A program made the translations under genes and the position numbers. From positions 13,651,223 to 13,715,222 of the forward strand of contig NC_079432.1 of NCBI RefSeq assembly GCF_026213295.1: a stretch of DNA of 64,000 nt, written 5' to 3'. The DNA comes from Gadus chalcogrammus. Lineage: Eukaryota > Chordata > Actinopteri > Gadiformes > Gadidae. The notes under the pieces were generated by a model. That model was not told the DNA's origin. It searched no databases and worked only from the letters and a program-made list of their open reading frames with translations. Shown piece by piece: positions 12,875 to 24,665 of the stretch (position 1 is its first letter; every line of letters begins with the position of its first letter).

Positions 12875-15146
12875 TTCTTTCTTTCATCTCATTTATGCCC
12901 ACCTTTACCCTCACTGTTTTCCCTTTATTCCGTGTCTCTTGCTCTCCCTCTCGCTCTGTCAGCGAATCAATAGACTGAGGGCAGAAATGGTGTCTGACAT
13001 TTGTAGAAATAAACGACTGAAATATGAACCCCGCTTGCCTGGAGGGGGGGGGGCAAGATTGACAGAGAGACCCAGAGAGGGAGCGATGGAGAGAGAGAGA
13101 GAGAGAGAATGGAGAGAAGCGAGGAGCTACAGTGAGGAACAGAAAGAGAAGAGGGAGCTGGTAATACAATGGAAAACAATGAATGTGGGAAAAGGCTGGC
13201 GCGCCAAGACAGAGCGAGAACGATGAAACCACGGAATGAAGATAAAAGAGAGAGAGAGAGAGAGAGAGAGAAACTCATAACCACAGGGCTTGACTGATGT
13301 CTACCAACCTTTGTGATGCGTGTGTGTGTGTGTGCGTTTCGGTGCTTTTGTGTGTATAAGGTTTCTGTTGTATTTGTTTAAATGTCAATGCACGTCAACA
13401 GACAGGAAGTCCTGGTGTTGTTCATCCCACACACAAAGCGAATGGCTTCCTGTTTGACTGGAAGAGGAAATTAATCTCTGTCCAACTTTGATTTGCAATT
13501 TGTAAGCCAGTGCGATTAACACTCAATTGATCAGTTAACGATGCCTGCGTAGTAAACCTGGTATGGTGGCAATCGCATACCCTGAAACTCTGATAAAAAA
13601 AAATTACAACAAATTAGTGAGTACTAAGTACAGCATACAAATGTTTGCAATGATTTGAATTTTTGATGACTGGATCTTTTTAAAAGATTGAATATTAAGA
13701 AGCAATGTTTTGTTTTTTTCTCGGGTAGCCTTTTTCTAATACAATTATTTTTTATAGTTTGAAAGACCTTAAAATGTAGTCCAAAAACAATAAGCATATT
13801 ATGAGGAACACGTCTTTAAGGTTAAATGCTAAGCTAATATAGCCTAGTTGTTCACTTGCAGCTCTTTAAGTTCTCTTACATGATTTCTTTGGGGGTGTTT
13901 TCTGCCCTCCAGTGGTCAGAAATAAATTCATGCTGCTTTAATAACTTTTCCAATAGTCAGTTTACACATTTTACAGACATTAAGCATTTTGTGAAAGGTC
14001 TTCTCACACAGCACAGTATCCATCAGAAAAAATATTTGGCATTTGGCAGTCTATCAGCAATTAATGAATGTTGTGGATGTCGTTGATACAATATATATTC
14101 AATGTGACAACGCAGTGAGGAAAATGTATTTCAGAATATTATGCCGCCCATATTAATATTGCAGTGGAAGCACTCTCCATTTCCTGTTATTTGGAAATTC
14201 TTTCTCTCACTCTCTTTATCTTACTCTCTCTCTTCTTCTCTGGGGTTATTCATTGTGTTGCACACACACACGCAAACGCGCACACACCAGAAAGTGAGGC
14301 CAGAGGTAGAAATGTTATTTAAATGGTAATGATTTCTTTGCCTTTTGCTGTTTGGTTAGGTTTGTTTCATCCTGCCACCTGTAGCTTGCCAGAATTGTAG
14401 TATATAATATGATGGACATGCAGGCATTGACTCCCACATGGAGATGCATACACACATATCTATGTATGTGTGTGTATATATAAATATATATATATATATA
14501 CACATACATACACACATACATACACACAAACATGTGCATCATGCTTGATGTAGAAACATCAGCCAAATATAGTAAAAAAAACTGCTTGATTAAAGACAGA
14601 ATATATTTAATAAAAAAAAGACTTTGTAGGTATTCGAGGACACCACCGCACACCACACACAAGAAAACACGATGCGGGGTAATTGATGCAACACACATGA
14701 TTTCATTTTGATAACTTCTCGTCTCTATGTCAATCATTTTTCCTGTTCATTTCTTCCCATTTTTCTTTATTATGTTAATCATATTCATTTGTGTGTGTGT
14801 CTCTCTCTCCACCCATCTTCCTCCCTCCCTCGCTCCTCAACCTCTCTCCACTCCGTCTCCTTCTCTGTCTCGCTCTTTCGCTCTCAGTCTCGCTCAGTCT
14901 CTCGATTTTTCTTTTGTGTGATTTATTGCTCTTGTCTAAGGGGTGAGAAATAATCAACTTGAAGTGGAGACTCGTTTGTGTGTGTGTAAGTGCGTGCATT
15001 TGTCTCTCTGTGTGTTTGTGTGTGTGTGTGTGTACTCATGTGCACTCACGTGCACACGCTTGTGTGTCTAACTTGCCATGACCAAGGACTTTTCAACATT
15101 TCAGGATTTGGATTAAAAGCTACTTTATCACCTACTCTCTCACGCA

Positions 15147-15265
<119 letters not shown>

Positions 15266-15433
15266 TAACAAAGCCACACACGGCCACAGATGATCCTCTG
15301 CACGGACGAGAAGTTCACAACACATTCCAACATGTTGCTACAACTCTCATTCAGAAGCATTCAGAAGCTCAGCATCCCACAGAAACAAATGCACGCATTC
15401 AAACTCCACGAAGTAAACAAACACACACAACCT

Positions 15434-15468
<35 letters not shown>

Positions 15469-17343
15469 CTACACACAAAAACAAACAAACAGACAAACAC
15501 AGGTGAATATTATACGTCTGGTTCCTCTGCAGGGTGGCTTGGAGCCTCCCAATGAGCCTCTCTCATCCTCTGCTCCCGTTGCCCCCCCCCCTCCCCCCAC
15601 CCCAAGGGAGGGCGGGAGGGAGGGGTGCAGAGTTCACTTCGTCCGGGTCTTTTGTTTAGCATTCTTTTAATTGTGGCCTCTGGATTGGGCTGATACGAGG
15701 CTCCCGCCTTTGTCTCTCTGTGCCGGTTATTGTTGTGGCGCTACAAAGCCCCATCTGAGGGGAACAAAGCCACCCCCGTTTTGTTGTGCCACTGTTTGTT
15801 TGGTGGGCTCCGACATGAATCCAGCCGTTTGTCTGTGTTAGCCGGCGGAGCGGGGGGGACCAGGCGGGCCCCCGTGGCTCGCCGTTGGACCGGGGTCCGT
15901 CAGCAGCTGGTCCCGGTGGACGGACCGGGGGCCAGCTATGTCTGTCTGTCTCTGTCTCTCTCTCTCTCTCGCTCTCGCTCTCGCTCTTTCTCTCTCTCTC
16001 TCTGTGTGTTTTTCCCGCCGCTCATCCCCTGCTGCAACACCTTTCATTTTTTCCCACCATGTTTGGCTTTTTGTTTACACTGCCCTTTCTTTCATTTGCC
16101 CACACTTTTATTTCATCTATATTCACGTCAGGGACCAACCTACCTCCCTCTTTCTCTTTCCTCTCCTCTGCCTTTCTTCTTCCCTCGCTCTCCCTCTTTC
16201 TCGCTCTGTTTCTCGCTGTCTTAATATATATTCAAATAGACTGTTTATATGCATTACAAGCAATGCATTATGGGTCAGGAGGGGAATAGGGCTTTAAAAA
16301 CCATGCAGGATGGAGAAGAATAGGTGACCTCTGTTTAGCACGCACAAGTTGAGCACTGGTGCATGCTTGCGACCGCGGGAGTGTGCGTGTTTGTATGTGT
16401 GTGTTTGCAGATGGTTTAGTATTTCATTTTAATTCCAAGTTGAAAAGTCTCTGTGTGAAGGGTTGTTAGCACCAAGAGTCCCTGAAATCAATACAATTTA
16501 TTACACAGCCTAATGGTGTGTGTGTGTGTGGTTGTGGGGGTGTGTGTGTGTGCACGTGATGGGGGTGCCTAATGGCTAGGTTTATGGCAGGGATCACAAC
16601 TATTGATTTTAACATGAAGAGCTAGCCAGTGAGGGAAAGAGAGAGAGTAAAGCTGGTAAAAGAAGGGCAAAAACTGGAAGAGATGAGAAGGGGGACATCT
16701 CGAGTTCTCTATCTCGAGTTAAATGTCAAGCTTCCAATAACTGGTTGACATAGGAATTAAATTATCTGACCCCGCAGCTAAAACACGCGCACGCGCACAC
16801 ACACGCACGCACACGCACACACGCACACGCAAATGATATTTGCTCCAAAGTTGGGCCGGTTGCACCAGCTGTGAGTGAGTTCAATAGTCGTCTAGTTATA
16901 GCGTAAGCCTGAATTTATTCATTACTTAACGGGGTTGCACCACACCAACGAGTCATTACGTAGCGCATAGTACTTACAAAACATTTCCACCTACCCACTG
17001 ATACCTACCCACGGACCCATTGATTAGCATGTGCCATGCTAATCAATGTCTGATGTCGATGTCTTCTTAAGCTCTTCCCATCGTAGCTTGTTATGCAGTC
17101 GTCACGTCGAAGCCACAACAAAGATAGTAGTCAGGACATTCCGTGGGTAAATCGCTAGTTTGAAACCAAGTAGTCGTTACTAAAGACTTAGATAGGACTT
17201 GACGGACAGACTTGGTAATAAAAGTACGCTGGGGCACCAAGTCCTGAAGACAACAACCTGTCTCATCTTCTACCTTCTGGGTTAGGGTTCTGGCCCGTCT
17301 GTCTGTCACCCCCTCCTACTTGCCTCTCACTCCCACAAATGTG

Positions 17344-17744
<401 letters not shown>

Positions 17745-18579
17745 TGCCAGATTGTGACAGAATGAAGATTAAATCAGGCCTGTGTGTGTGTGTGTCTGAG
17801 AGTGACAGGCAGATAATGGGTTGTCAGAAGAAGCGTCACGTTTGTGTCCTTGTATTTTCTCCTCTGAGAGAGATAGAGAATGGGGGAGAAACGGAGACAG
17901 AGAGACAAAGAGGACGAGAGGCTCCAGGTACGAGGGAGACGTAGCCTCTATGTAAAGGAAGAGCTGTTTTCTTTATTATTAAAACATCAGCTAGGGTGGG
18001 AGGGGACGTGAAGGACGCCTGGAGTGACGGGGACGAGGGCACGGGGCTATTACATTAAACAGGGAATCAATACCCCGACGGGAACCGACGACACACCGCA
18101 ACATTCCAGGCCCTGCTCGCAATGAGATCAGAGAAGGTGGAGTCCCTGTTCATCCAAACAGGAGCACCGGGGTGGAACACACTCAAGCAGGCACATGATT
18201 CAGCCGTCCCCCCCAGGTGTAGATGTAGAGCAGGGTAATCCTCCTCGGTGTGATGCTACATGTAGGAACAGTATCTCTTCCCTGGAAGCACCAGGGTCCT
18301 CGGGCCAGCGTGGAGGCGTATGCTGCGGAGGCTATGAGCCACAGCGAGGCTGAAGGGAGCACAGCCCCACGGCTGTGTGGAGTAGATATCGGTCAGGGTT
18401 TTCAATAAGTCCTCTATTTACCTGATGGTTTATCAAGTAAATGGTCTATTTACTTGATGGAGGATTTATCTTCATCTTTATGGTAAACATTATGCCAGCA
18501 TGGCGTTTTTTATCGTAGTTTATTGTTTAGTTTGTTTCACAAAAGCCGATTTTTCTATTTTTCCCCGCTGCTCGTCCAG

Positions 18580-18683
18580 GTGTTCAAAAAAATTTGGCGT
18601 TAGCCATTATTTATGACATTTGATAGACAAAGCTCTTAATCGATTGAATAATCGAAATGAAAATAATTGTTGGTTGCAGCCTA
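18580..18683 (-). mobile_element. hAT-like repeat end (remnant)
   Basis: Read on the minus strand the end is TAGGCTGCAACCAACAATTA, followed by TTTTCATTTCGATTATTC and an AATCGATTAA-rich stretch. This resembles a very common teleost DNA-transposon end (GGGCTGCAACTAACGATTAT as I remember it). Only one end is recognisable. Confidence 0.5.
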
Positions 18684-18802
18684 AACTCCTGGCAGCAATG
18701 CGCTCGATATAACGTCCACGAAATAGCTCCATATTCCGACATGAACCAGCACCACGGATGAATTTCATCCCCTTGCTTTGTTGTAAATCCTTACCGCAGC
18801 AC

Positions 18803-18918
<116 letters not shown>

Positions 18919-19548
18919 GATCGGGTTAAATGAGCCAGTTAAAGGTAATTAGTGGCCAGGCTACAGAGAAGTGGAGATGGGCTAGATTATATTGGAAACA
19001 ACACGTTTTGAACACATTACCGAAACTGAGCCAAACCCAGACGGGATACAAATTAACAACAATCGTTAGCTTCTAGAGCTCTTTGAAGTCTTGCGGAAAG
19101 CAGACAAATGGGACGTTAGGAGGGTCTATTTTGAATCAAGGGAGATGGGTTTAAAGTTGCTCCGGTGGTGGTTTTTGTTTCGGTTTGTTTGTGTTTGATT
19201 TCATCTGACTTCATGTGATTGCGAGAGTGAGACAACGATTCAATTAGATGTGACTTCAGCACTGCAACTTCTACAATCTTGCCCAGAGCGGCCTTATTTA
19301 TGCCCGTGTGAGGCCGTCACATGTCAAATCAATGTTGTCAAATCAATGCAATCCTTTTTGTTTCAGTTTCATGTCCCAAACTTCTGCATGTATTACGGTC
19401 AACAGAAATAATCACAATAATTGTCCGTGTGAACTTTGACCCCCCCATCAAAAAACCTCACCCTCTTCGCCATCTTGATCGAGATGCAAATCACCCATTC
19501 TCTCTTCTTCCCCGTCTCTCTTCCTCTCTGTCTCTCTCTAATCCACAG

Positions 19549-19731
19549 AACCCATGCGGACTCCCAAGCGGCTGAAGATTGCCGAGACCCGGTCGCGTCT
19601 GATCGCGGTGGACTGGGAGTCGCTGGGCTACAACATCACTCGCTGCCACACCTTCAACGTCACCATCTGCTACCACTACATGACGGCCAGCAACCGCAGC
19701 AAACATGGCTGCTTGGACATGGACCCTAAAG
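19549..19731 (+). CDS. ptprt: ptprt exon: FN3 repeat 2, first half
   Basis: Acceptor ATCCACAG ends at 19548 and donor GTGAGC starts at 19732. It encodes (E)PMRTPKRLKIAETRSRLIA, then VDWESLGYNITRCHTFNVT and ICYHYMTASNRSKHGCLDMD, PK. NIT, NVT and NRS are potential N-glycosylation sites. Confidence 0.95.
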
Positions 19732-20148
19732 GTGAGCCTGTCGGCCTTAGGTCCAAGCTGGGGGGAATCGATGGGAGTTGTTTTTTATTGAAAAGTCAAT
19801 AAATAAGCAATTGGTAATTCCCCTCTTTTTCTGTAGCGTTCAACCTAAATATAATTGCTGATCTCGCGTTTCAGATTCCTGTGGTTACTTGTACAGCAAT
19901 TATTTTGTAGCTTCAGTTCGTTTGAGGATTTAGATATATGATATTCAAGACTGTATGCTTTGATTGTCCCCAGCCTTACTTGTAAGGCTCGTTGGACACT
20001 GAATCATCTTTACAAGTGTTTTTCTAACTTGAGTGTGTTACCGGGCATGTATAGACACACTGTGTCACTCCTCGTAAAGCTCAATTCATATGCAGTAATG
20101 CAGGGTTGTCACTAACAACAAACTGTTGATTGCGCCCTGTGGATACAG
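19732..20148 (+). other. ptprt: ptprt intron
   Basis: 417 bases of apparently unique sequence. No repeat or regulatory motif was recognised. Confidence 0.8.
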
Positions 20149-20268
20149 CTCCGCGCCACCTGGTGGGCAACCTGCCACCCTACACCAACGTGAGCCTGAA
20201 GATGATCCTGACCAACCCCGAGGGGCGCAAGGAGAGTGATGAGACCGTCATCCAGACGGATGAGGATG
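20149..20268 (+). CDS. ptprt: ptprt exon: FN3 repeat 2, second half
   Basis: Acceptor GGATACAG ends at 20148. It encodes (A)PRHLVGNLPPYTNVSLKM, then ILTNPEGRKESDETVIQTDE and D. PPYTNVSLK is the FN3 F-strand region. The donor is GTGCGG, weaker than others in this gene. The next exon joins with G plus TC (Val). Confidence 0.93.
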
Positions 20269-20463
20269 GTGCGGCAATATGACACCAAGGCACACGCATG
20301 CACAAAGGCACACACTAACACGCACACGTATGCGCATACGCACTCGCACACAAACACACACACATACATATGCACACACGCACACACACATAAATGCAAA
20401 ACACATACACATAAATACAAGCATGCTTGCACTAAGACACACACCTACAAACACACACACACA

Positions 20464-20494
<31 letters not shown>

Positions 20495-20601
20495 GCCCGC
20501 GCACACAAAAGTAAAAAGATACACTTCTGCAAGCTCCTCAGAGTTAACTTCTGTTGATTAGTTGTGTGTGTGCGTGTGCGGTGTTCTCTGTGCACCAACA
20601 G
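20269..20601 (+). other. ptprt: ptprt intron with CA/CACG-rich repeat
   Basis: Almost half is imperfect CA-rich repeat (20290-20510), including a (CACG)n block at 20461-20492. The remainder is the pyrimidine and acceptor region. Confidence 0.85.
20461..20492 (+). repeat. (ACGC)n tetranucleotide repeat
   Basis: About eight ACGC units continuing into CGCCCGCGCACAC. This is a strong purine/pyrimidine alternation with CpG, a classical Z-DNA candidate. Confidence 0.9.
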
Positions 20602-20711
20602 TCCCGGGTCCTGTTCCCGGCCAGTCGGTGAAAGCCACTCCGTATGAAGACAGCATCCACCTGTACTGGAAGGAACCGGCCGAGCCCAATGGGATCATCA
20701 TCCAATACGAG
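20602..20711 (+). CDS. ptprt: ptprt exon: FN3 repeat 3, first half
   Basis: Acceptor CACCAACAG ends at 20601 and donor GTATGA starts at 20712. It encodes (V)PGPVPGQSVKATPYEDSIH, then LYWKEPAEPNGIIIQYE. It holds the FN3 B and C strands (LYWKEP, GIIIQYE). The exon ends in phase 0. Confidence 0.95.
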
Positions 20712-21268
20712 GTATGACCGCTAAAGGCGGTCAAAACATCGCTGCAACGTGCAACGTTGTGAAGCCGTCAGTGTCTCTAGAGAGACAGGTCATGCGTAGG
20801 TTATGCCAGTAGTCAGGAGCTGGCAATGCGTCGGCCAATCCAAATACAAAACACAAACCTCAGGCCACTTCAAACAAAGTAGCATCGAAACCGTTCCAAT
20901 GGCACACCTTGTGATTTGATACAGTAAATCTCTTCAGACGCCAATGCGAGGGCTTCAGTCGCTCCCTGCAGCTAACCACTTCACACCGCTGCAACATTCT
21001 CAGCAGCGGTCCAAAACGGATAAGTCTCGCCGCCGATCTAAACTGGCTTTGACGCAGTTAAGTGAAGTTATTCCAAAGCAACAATTGACACGGTCCGGTT
21101 ACTGCAGAACGTTCAAGGTTAAAGTTGCGTTGGAGTCCCCTTAAAGCCATACACCCTGTGGAGGCAGCATGTTGACTTCAACACACTATTTCCATTCAGA
21201 ATAAGGTGAAGCCGTTGATGTGATGGATACGTGTGTAACCAGAGCGCCCCCCGCCTCCCCCTCCCCAG
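20712..21268 (+). other. ptprt: ptprt intron
   Basis: 557 bases without an obvious repeat. A C-rich pyrimidine tract (21247-21266) leads into CCCCAG. Confidence 0.8.
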
Positions 21269-21470
21269 ATCAGCTACAGCGGCCTGCGCTCCTTCGACCC
21301 CTCTGTGCCGCTCCAGCGCACGGGGCTGGTGGTGTCCCTCCCGTCCAACACCACCCAGCACCTGTTCTCCCCGCTGCACCCCGGGGTGACCTACCAGTTC
21401 TCCATACGGGCGTCCACCTCCAAAGGGTTTGGGCAGGCCACCACGCTCAACGTTTCCACAAATATTTCAG
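21269..21470 (+). CDS. ptprt: ptprt exon: FN3 repeat 3, second half
   Basis: Acceptor CTCCCCAG ends at 21268 and donor GTATTA starts at 21471. It encodes ISYSGLRSFDPSVPLQRTGL, then VVSLPSNTTQHLFSPLHPGV and TYQFSIRASTSKGFGQATTL, NVSTNIS. TYQFSIRASTSKGFG is the conserved FN3 F-G region. NTT and NVS are potential N-glycosylation sites. Confidence 0.95.
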
Positions 21471-21837
21471 GTATTACAACTTCTCCTTCTGCATCGAGAT
21501 CTAAAAAACGTTTTTTAAACAAATGCGGTTTTAAGAGAGATTCCAAAGGTTTCTGTAAAAGAGGCCTGGAAATGTGACTTTATACTGATGTAATACTATA
21601 TAAAATAATAAATATCACGTGCTACTTTTTAGTAATGCTAAAATTTTTATAAACATTAGAATGTATTTCTTTTGTTTCGGCCTCTATCATTATTTGCCTG
21701 GGCTATTTGGCTGGCCGTTTGTGACGAGGATGTATTTGCATGACAATGGGATCCTATTTGTCTACACAGCATACATAGAAGCCAGCGATCCATGCTTGAC
21801 CCTCTCCCTCCATTGCCTTTCCTTCCCCCCACCCCAG
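21471..21837 (+). other. ptprt: ptprt intron
   Basis: 367 bases. The AT-rich first half has no recognised element. A C-rich tract precedes the ACCCCAG acceptor. Confidence 0.8.
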
Positions 21838-21943
21838 CCCCGACGTTGGAGGAGTACGACGGCTCGGAGGCCTTCCTGAACGAGACGGCCACCACCATCA
21901 CCGTGCTGCTCAAACCCGCCCAGGCCAAGGGAGCCCCCATAAG
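21838..21943 (+). CDS. ptprt: ptprt exon: FN3 repeat 4, start
   Basis: Acceptor ACCCCAG ends at 21837 and donor GTACGA starts at 21944. It encodes (A)PTLEEYDGSEAFLNETATT, then ITVLLKPAQAKGAPI, and ends with AG of a serine codon. NET is a potential glycosylation site. TITVLLKPAQAKGAPI is a type IIB hallmark. Confidence 0.95.
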
Positions 21944-22655
21944 GTACGACCACGGCCACACGCGGGCCCCACGGAGGGATGCGCCGCGTGTGTGCATGTG
22001 TCATGTACAGTTTCAGAAGGACCAAGGCCACATCCTTCATGGGTTTGGGCACATCTAGGGATGTAATAGACCCTTTGTCTTTGTGTGTAGGATAAGCACC
22101 GGTGTCGCTCATAACACTCATTATGGCGTGCTCCTTTTTCATCCTTTTAATTATTACTTGTTATCTTACGTAATGTGCCGTCTATTTATTGTTCTTGGAC
22201 GGCAAAGTCTAAACTAACCAGCTTCAAAACACTTATTTTATACGTGAACAAACGAGAAGGCAGAAGTGGAGTCCTGCAAAGACATTTTTATCCAATCCTT
22301 ATGCGCCCGCCGGTCCGAAGACAGATATAGGGCGATCATTTCAACATTGCATGAGGTGCACCGGAGCTTGGCCAGGTCGGAGCGGGCTGCAGATTAACAC
22401 ACACCCATGCAGGCCGTCACACTGACAGACGGCACACAGACTGTCATGGATTGAAATGCAGGGATGCATACATAAGGACTTAACACTGATACATGCCAAC
22501 CTGACATGCTTATTCATTTGTGCGCGCGTTTGTGTGTGCGTGTGTTTGTGTGCATGTGTGCGTGTGTGTGGGTGGGGTGGGGGCTGTTGGTCGGGTGGGC
22601 GTTTGGCTCGATAGTGTCCATCTGCACTAACATTCTGGCAGACCCCAGGGCAGAG

Positions 22656-22699
<44 letters not shown>

Positions 22700-23244
22700 T
22701 GGTGGGAGGAGGGAGGAGGGGGGGCATGAAGGAAGGCATGTCTGTCTGTCTGTCTGTTCGGATGCCAGATCGCTGCACCAGGGAGATATGTAAAAACTGT
22801 AAATTGACAATGTTTGGAGCCGAATAATATGTGGATGAAGGCCTGTGCTATTCCGATGGCTTCTGTTGTTCTGGTCTTCTCAAAGGAGCGCGCCATCTTT
22901 ACATTATTTTAAGATAATAATCGTTAACATGTTTTGAGTGCATTGTTGTGTTGCGTGCTATGCTCTAGTATGTATCAGAATCACAGGCTGTTGAGTGTGT
23001 TAGTCCCCTAATGTGTATCAGATCAGTGTGTTATTGTGGTGTGGGAAGTCCATTAATGTGTATCAGATCAGTGTGTTATTGTGGTGTGGGAAGTCCATTA
23101 ATGTGTATCAGATCAGTGTGTTATTGTGATGTATGTTCTGCTCTAGTGTGTATCAGATACGTGTGTTATTGTGTTGTACGTTCTACTCTAGTGTGTATCC
23201 CATCAGTATGTTGAGTGTGTTATTGTTGTGTGTGCCTCCACTAG
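21944..23244 (+). other. ptprt: ptprt intron ending in a tandem array
   Basis: It holds GT-rich tracts (22520-22575, 22658-22697), a fragment of a dispersed repeat (about 22103-22135) and, in its last 275 bases, a 45-bp tandem array (22966-23247) that abuts and includes the acceptor of the next exon. Confidence 0.85.
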
Positions 23245-23258
23245 TGTGTATCAGATCG
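22966..23258 (+). repeat. 45-bp tandem array overlapping an exon start
   Basis: The string TGTATC(AG) recurs at 22971, 23014, 23059, 23104, 23149, 23194 and finally 23247, with 43-45 bp spacing except the last step (53). The last copy is the real splice acceptor and first bases of the exon (CTAG then TGTGTATCAGATC). Two intronic copies also read CTCTAG then TGTGTATC (23141-23154 and 23186-23199), so they look like duplicated acceptors. Confidence 0.92.
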
Positions 23259-23317
23259 TGGTGGCGGAGGTGAACCCGCAGCGATCCCGTCGCCAGGCCT
23301 CCTCTGACTGCTACCAG
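23245..23317 (+). CDS. ptprt: ptprt exon: FN3 repeat 4 with furin-type site
   Basis: Acceptor CACTAG ends at 23244 and donor GTCAGC starts at 23318. It encodes (S)VYQIVVAEVNPQRSRRQAS, then SDCYQ. RSRR followed by Q fits the furin consensus R-X-K/R-R. Type IIB RPTPs are known to be cleaved by proprotein convertase in this part of FN3-4, leaving two non-covalently linked subunits. The 73-nt length means that skipping shifts the frame. Confidence 0.94.
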
Positions 23318-23934
23318 GTCAGCCATAAAAAGCCATTCAGTTTCCGACCATGAACTCTGTTATTAAAAGGCAAAAAAAATGGTTATCACAGTTCATAACT
23401 TGCCTCACTTCATATGTGTAGTTAAACGCGTTATTAACGGCGTTAACGCAAACCAAATTTATCGGCGTTAAAAAAATGATCGCGCGATTAACGTAATTAT
23501 TATTATTATTTATTTTTTTCTTTGGCTCAAAACAAAGTAGCAGTAGCCTGACTGCTATGTTCAAATGACATTTGTTCAAAGCAGTCGTATAATTGCACTA
23601 TAGGCTCTTTTTTTGTATCGTCCTGTTTTGATCAGTATATGCCAATGTTGTTATCAATAAAAAATCATTTGCACAAGGCAAGCCGATGCAATTCACCATG
23701 TTGATAAGAGAATTAAAATGAGAAGAATTATGGGACAAAAAAATCAAGGGATATTTAGCATAGAAAAATAATTTGCGATTAATCGTGAGTTAACTATGAC
23801 ATTAATGCGATTAATCACGATTAAATATTTTAATCGCTTGACAGCTCTAGTATATATATATATATTATTTATGTTGGTATCCATTTTACTTCCAACTGCA
23901 CCTTCCACTAACCCGCCCCCTCTCCCCCCTCAAG
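23318..23934 (+). other. ptprt: ptprt intron with DNA-transposon remnant
   Basis: Most of the intron is the hAT-like repeat at 23421-23850. A pyrimidine tract follows it, up to CCCTCAAG. Confidence 0.85.
23421..23850. mobile_element. Non-autonomous hAT-like repeat
   Basis: One end reads GTTAAACGCGTTATTAACGG. The other, read on the minus strand, is CTAGAGCTGTCAAGCGATTA followed by AAATATTTAATCGTGATTAA. Both ends are rich in CGATTAA/TTAACG motifs and match a very abundant teleost interspersed repeat I remember. There is no coding capacity. The family name is an inference. Confidence 0.6.
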
Positions 23935-24057
23935 GTTCCTCTGTCCTACACCAGCGCCTTAAGTAGCAACTCTCCATACTACTTTGCGGCCCAGCTGCCC
24001 CCCAGCAGCCTGCCAGAGCCTCTACCTTTCACCGTCGGGGACAACCGGACCTACCAG
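23935..24057 (+). CDS. ptprt: ptprt exon: FN3 repeat 4, continued
   Basis: Acceptor CTCAAG ends at 23934 and donor GTGAGC starts at 24058. It encodes [20 protein letters not shown], then [20 protein letters not shown] and Q. PYYFAA.LP and FTVGDN.TY are type IIB signatures. NRT is a potential glycosylation site. Confidence 0.95.
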
Positions 24058-24406
24058 GTGAGCCTCCCCAGCCATTGGCAGCGCTCAGGTTTTGTTCTTG
24101 TGGTTAGAACCACGCACAGATCGCTGCAGCTCCCTTTGGGCGGGCGATCAAAGCCTGCATTGACCCGGGGTTCTTAGCTCACACTCCCTTGGGATCCACT
24201 GGATCCCAAGGGAGTGTTAGCTAAGAACCCCGGTGTTTGGGTGGGTCCACCTTCATCAGGTGTATAGCCTATGAGGCGATTGAATATGAAGCGCCGTCTA
24301 AGATCCCGGGCCACACGCCGGCGCTGCCCTTCAGACCTCAGAGCTGACAGTGGAGGTCTTTAACCGGTGAGATCAGGGTTCAAACGGCCTGCTCCTCGCT
24401 CCCCAG
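24058..24406 (+). other. ptprt: ptprt intron with long palindrome
   Basis: 349 bases. The notable feature is the 69-bp near-perfect palindrome at 24165-24233. The rest appears unique. Confidence 0.85.
24165..24233. repeat. 69-bp near-perfect palindrome
   Basis: The left arm 24165-24197 (starting CCGGGGTTCTTAGCTC) and right arm 24201-24233 (ending GAGTGTTAGCTAAGAACC, then CCGG) are complementary over 33 bp with one mismatch, around the 3-nt loop ACT. It would form a very stable hairpin in the pre-mRNA or a cruciform in DNA. Confidence 0.95.
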
Positions 24407-24481
24407 GGCTTCTGGAACCCTCCGCTGGCCCCGAGGAAGAACTACAACATCCTACTGCAAGCGGTCAGCAGCACGGACCGG
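24407..24481 (+). CDS. ptprt: ptprt exon: FN3-4 to juxtamembrane
   Basis: Acceptor CTCCCCAG ends at 24406 and donor GTGAGG starts at 24482. It encodes GFWNPPLAPRKNYNILLQAV, then SSTDR. The motif GFWNPPLAPRK.YNI is conserved in PTPRT. Phase 0 at both ends. Confidence 0.95.
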
Positions 24482-24522
24482 GTGAGGCCTCCCACCGCCA
24501 CCACCAGCACGTCCACGAGGCG

Positions 24523-24584
24523 TGGTCATCACACACCTGGTCATCTCACACCTGGTCATCACACACCTGGTCATCACACACCTG
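24523..24584 (+). repeat. 15-bp minisatellite in a tiny intron
   Basis: Four copies of GGTCATCACACACCT, or a near variant, occupy much of the 147-bp intron between two coding exons. Confidence 0.9.
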
Positions 24585-24628
24585 GTCACCGCCCTGTGTT
24601 AACGTGTTGTTCTCTCTCCTCCCTGCAG

Positions 24629-24665
24629 GAGACCAAGACCCAGTGCCTGAGACTAGCAACCAAAG
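24629..24665 (+). CDS. ptprt: ptprt short exon: extracellular juxtamembrane
   Basis: Acceptor CCCTGCAG ends at 24628 and donor GTGAGG starts at 24666. It encodes ETKTQCLRLATK and the first base of the next codon. The 37-nt size and sequence (ETKTQC.R.ATK) match the family. Confidence 0.95.

Noticed and set aside
23011..23214. 67-residue frame with repeated MCIRSVCYC
   Set aside because: The 45-bp repeat is a multiple of three, so the frame repeats; there is no start context or homology, and it lies in an intron.
22966..23258. CRISPR-like array (regular 45-bp spacing)
   Set aside because: The whole 45-bp unit is repeated, with no unique spacers, and the context is a vertebrate intron.
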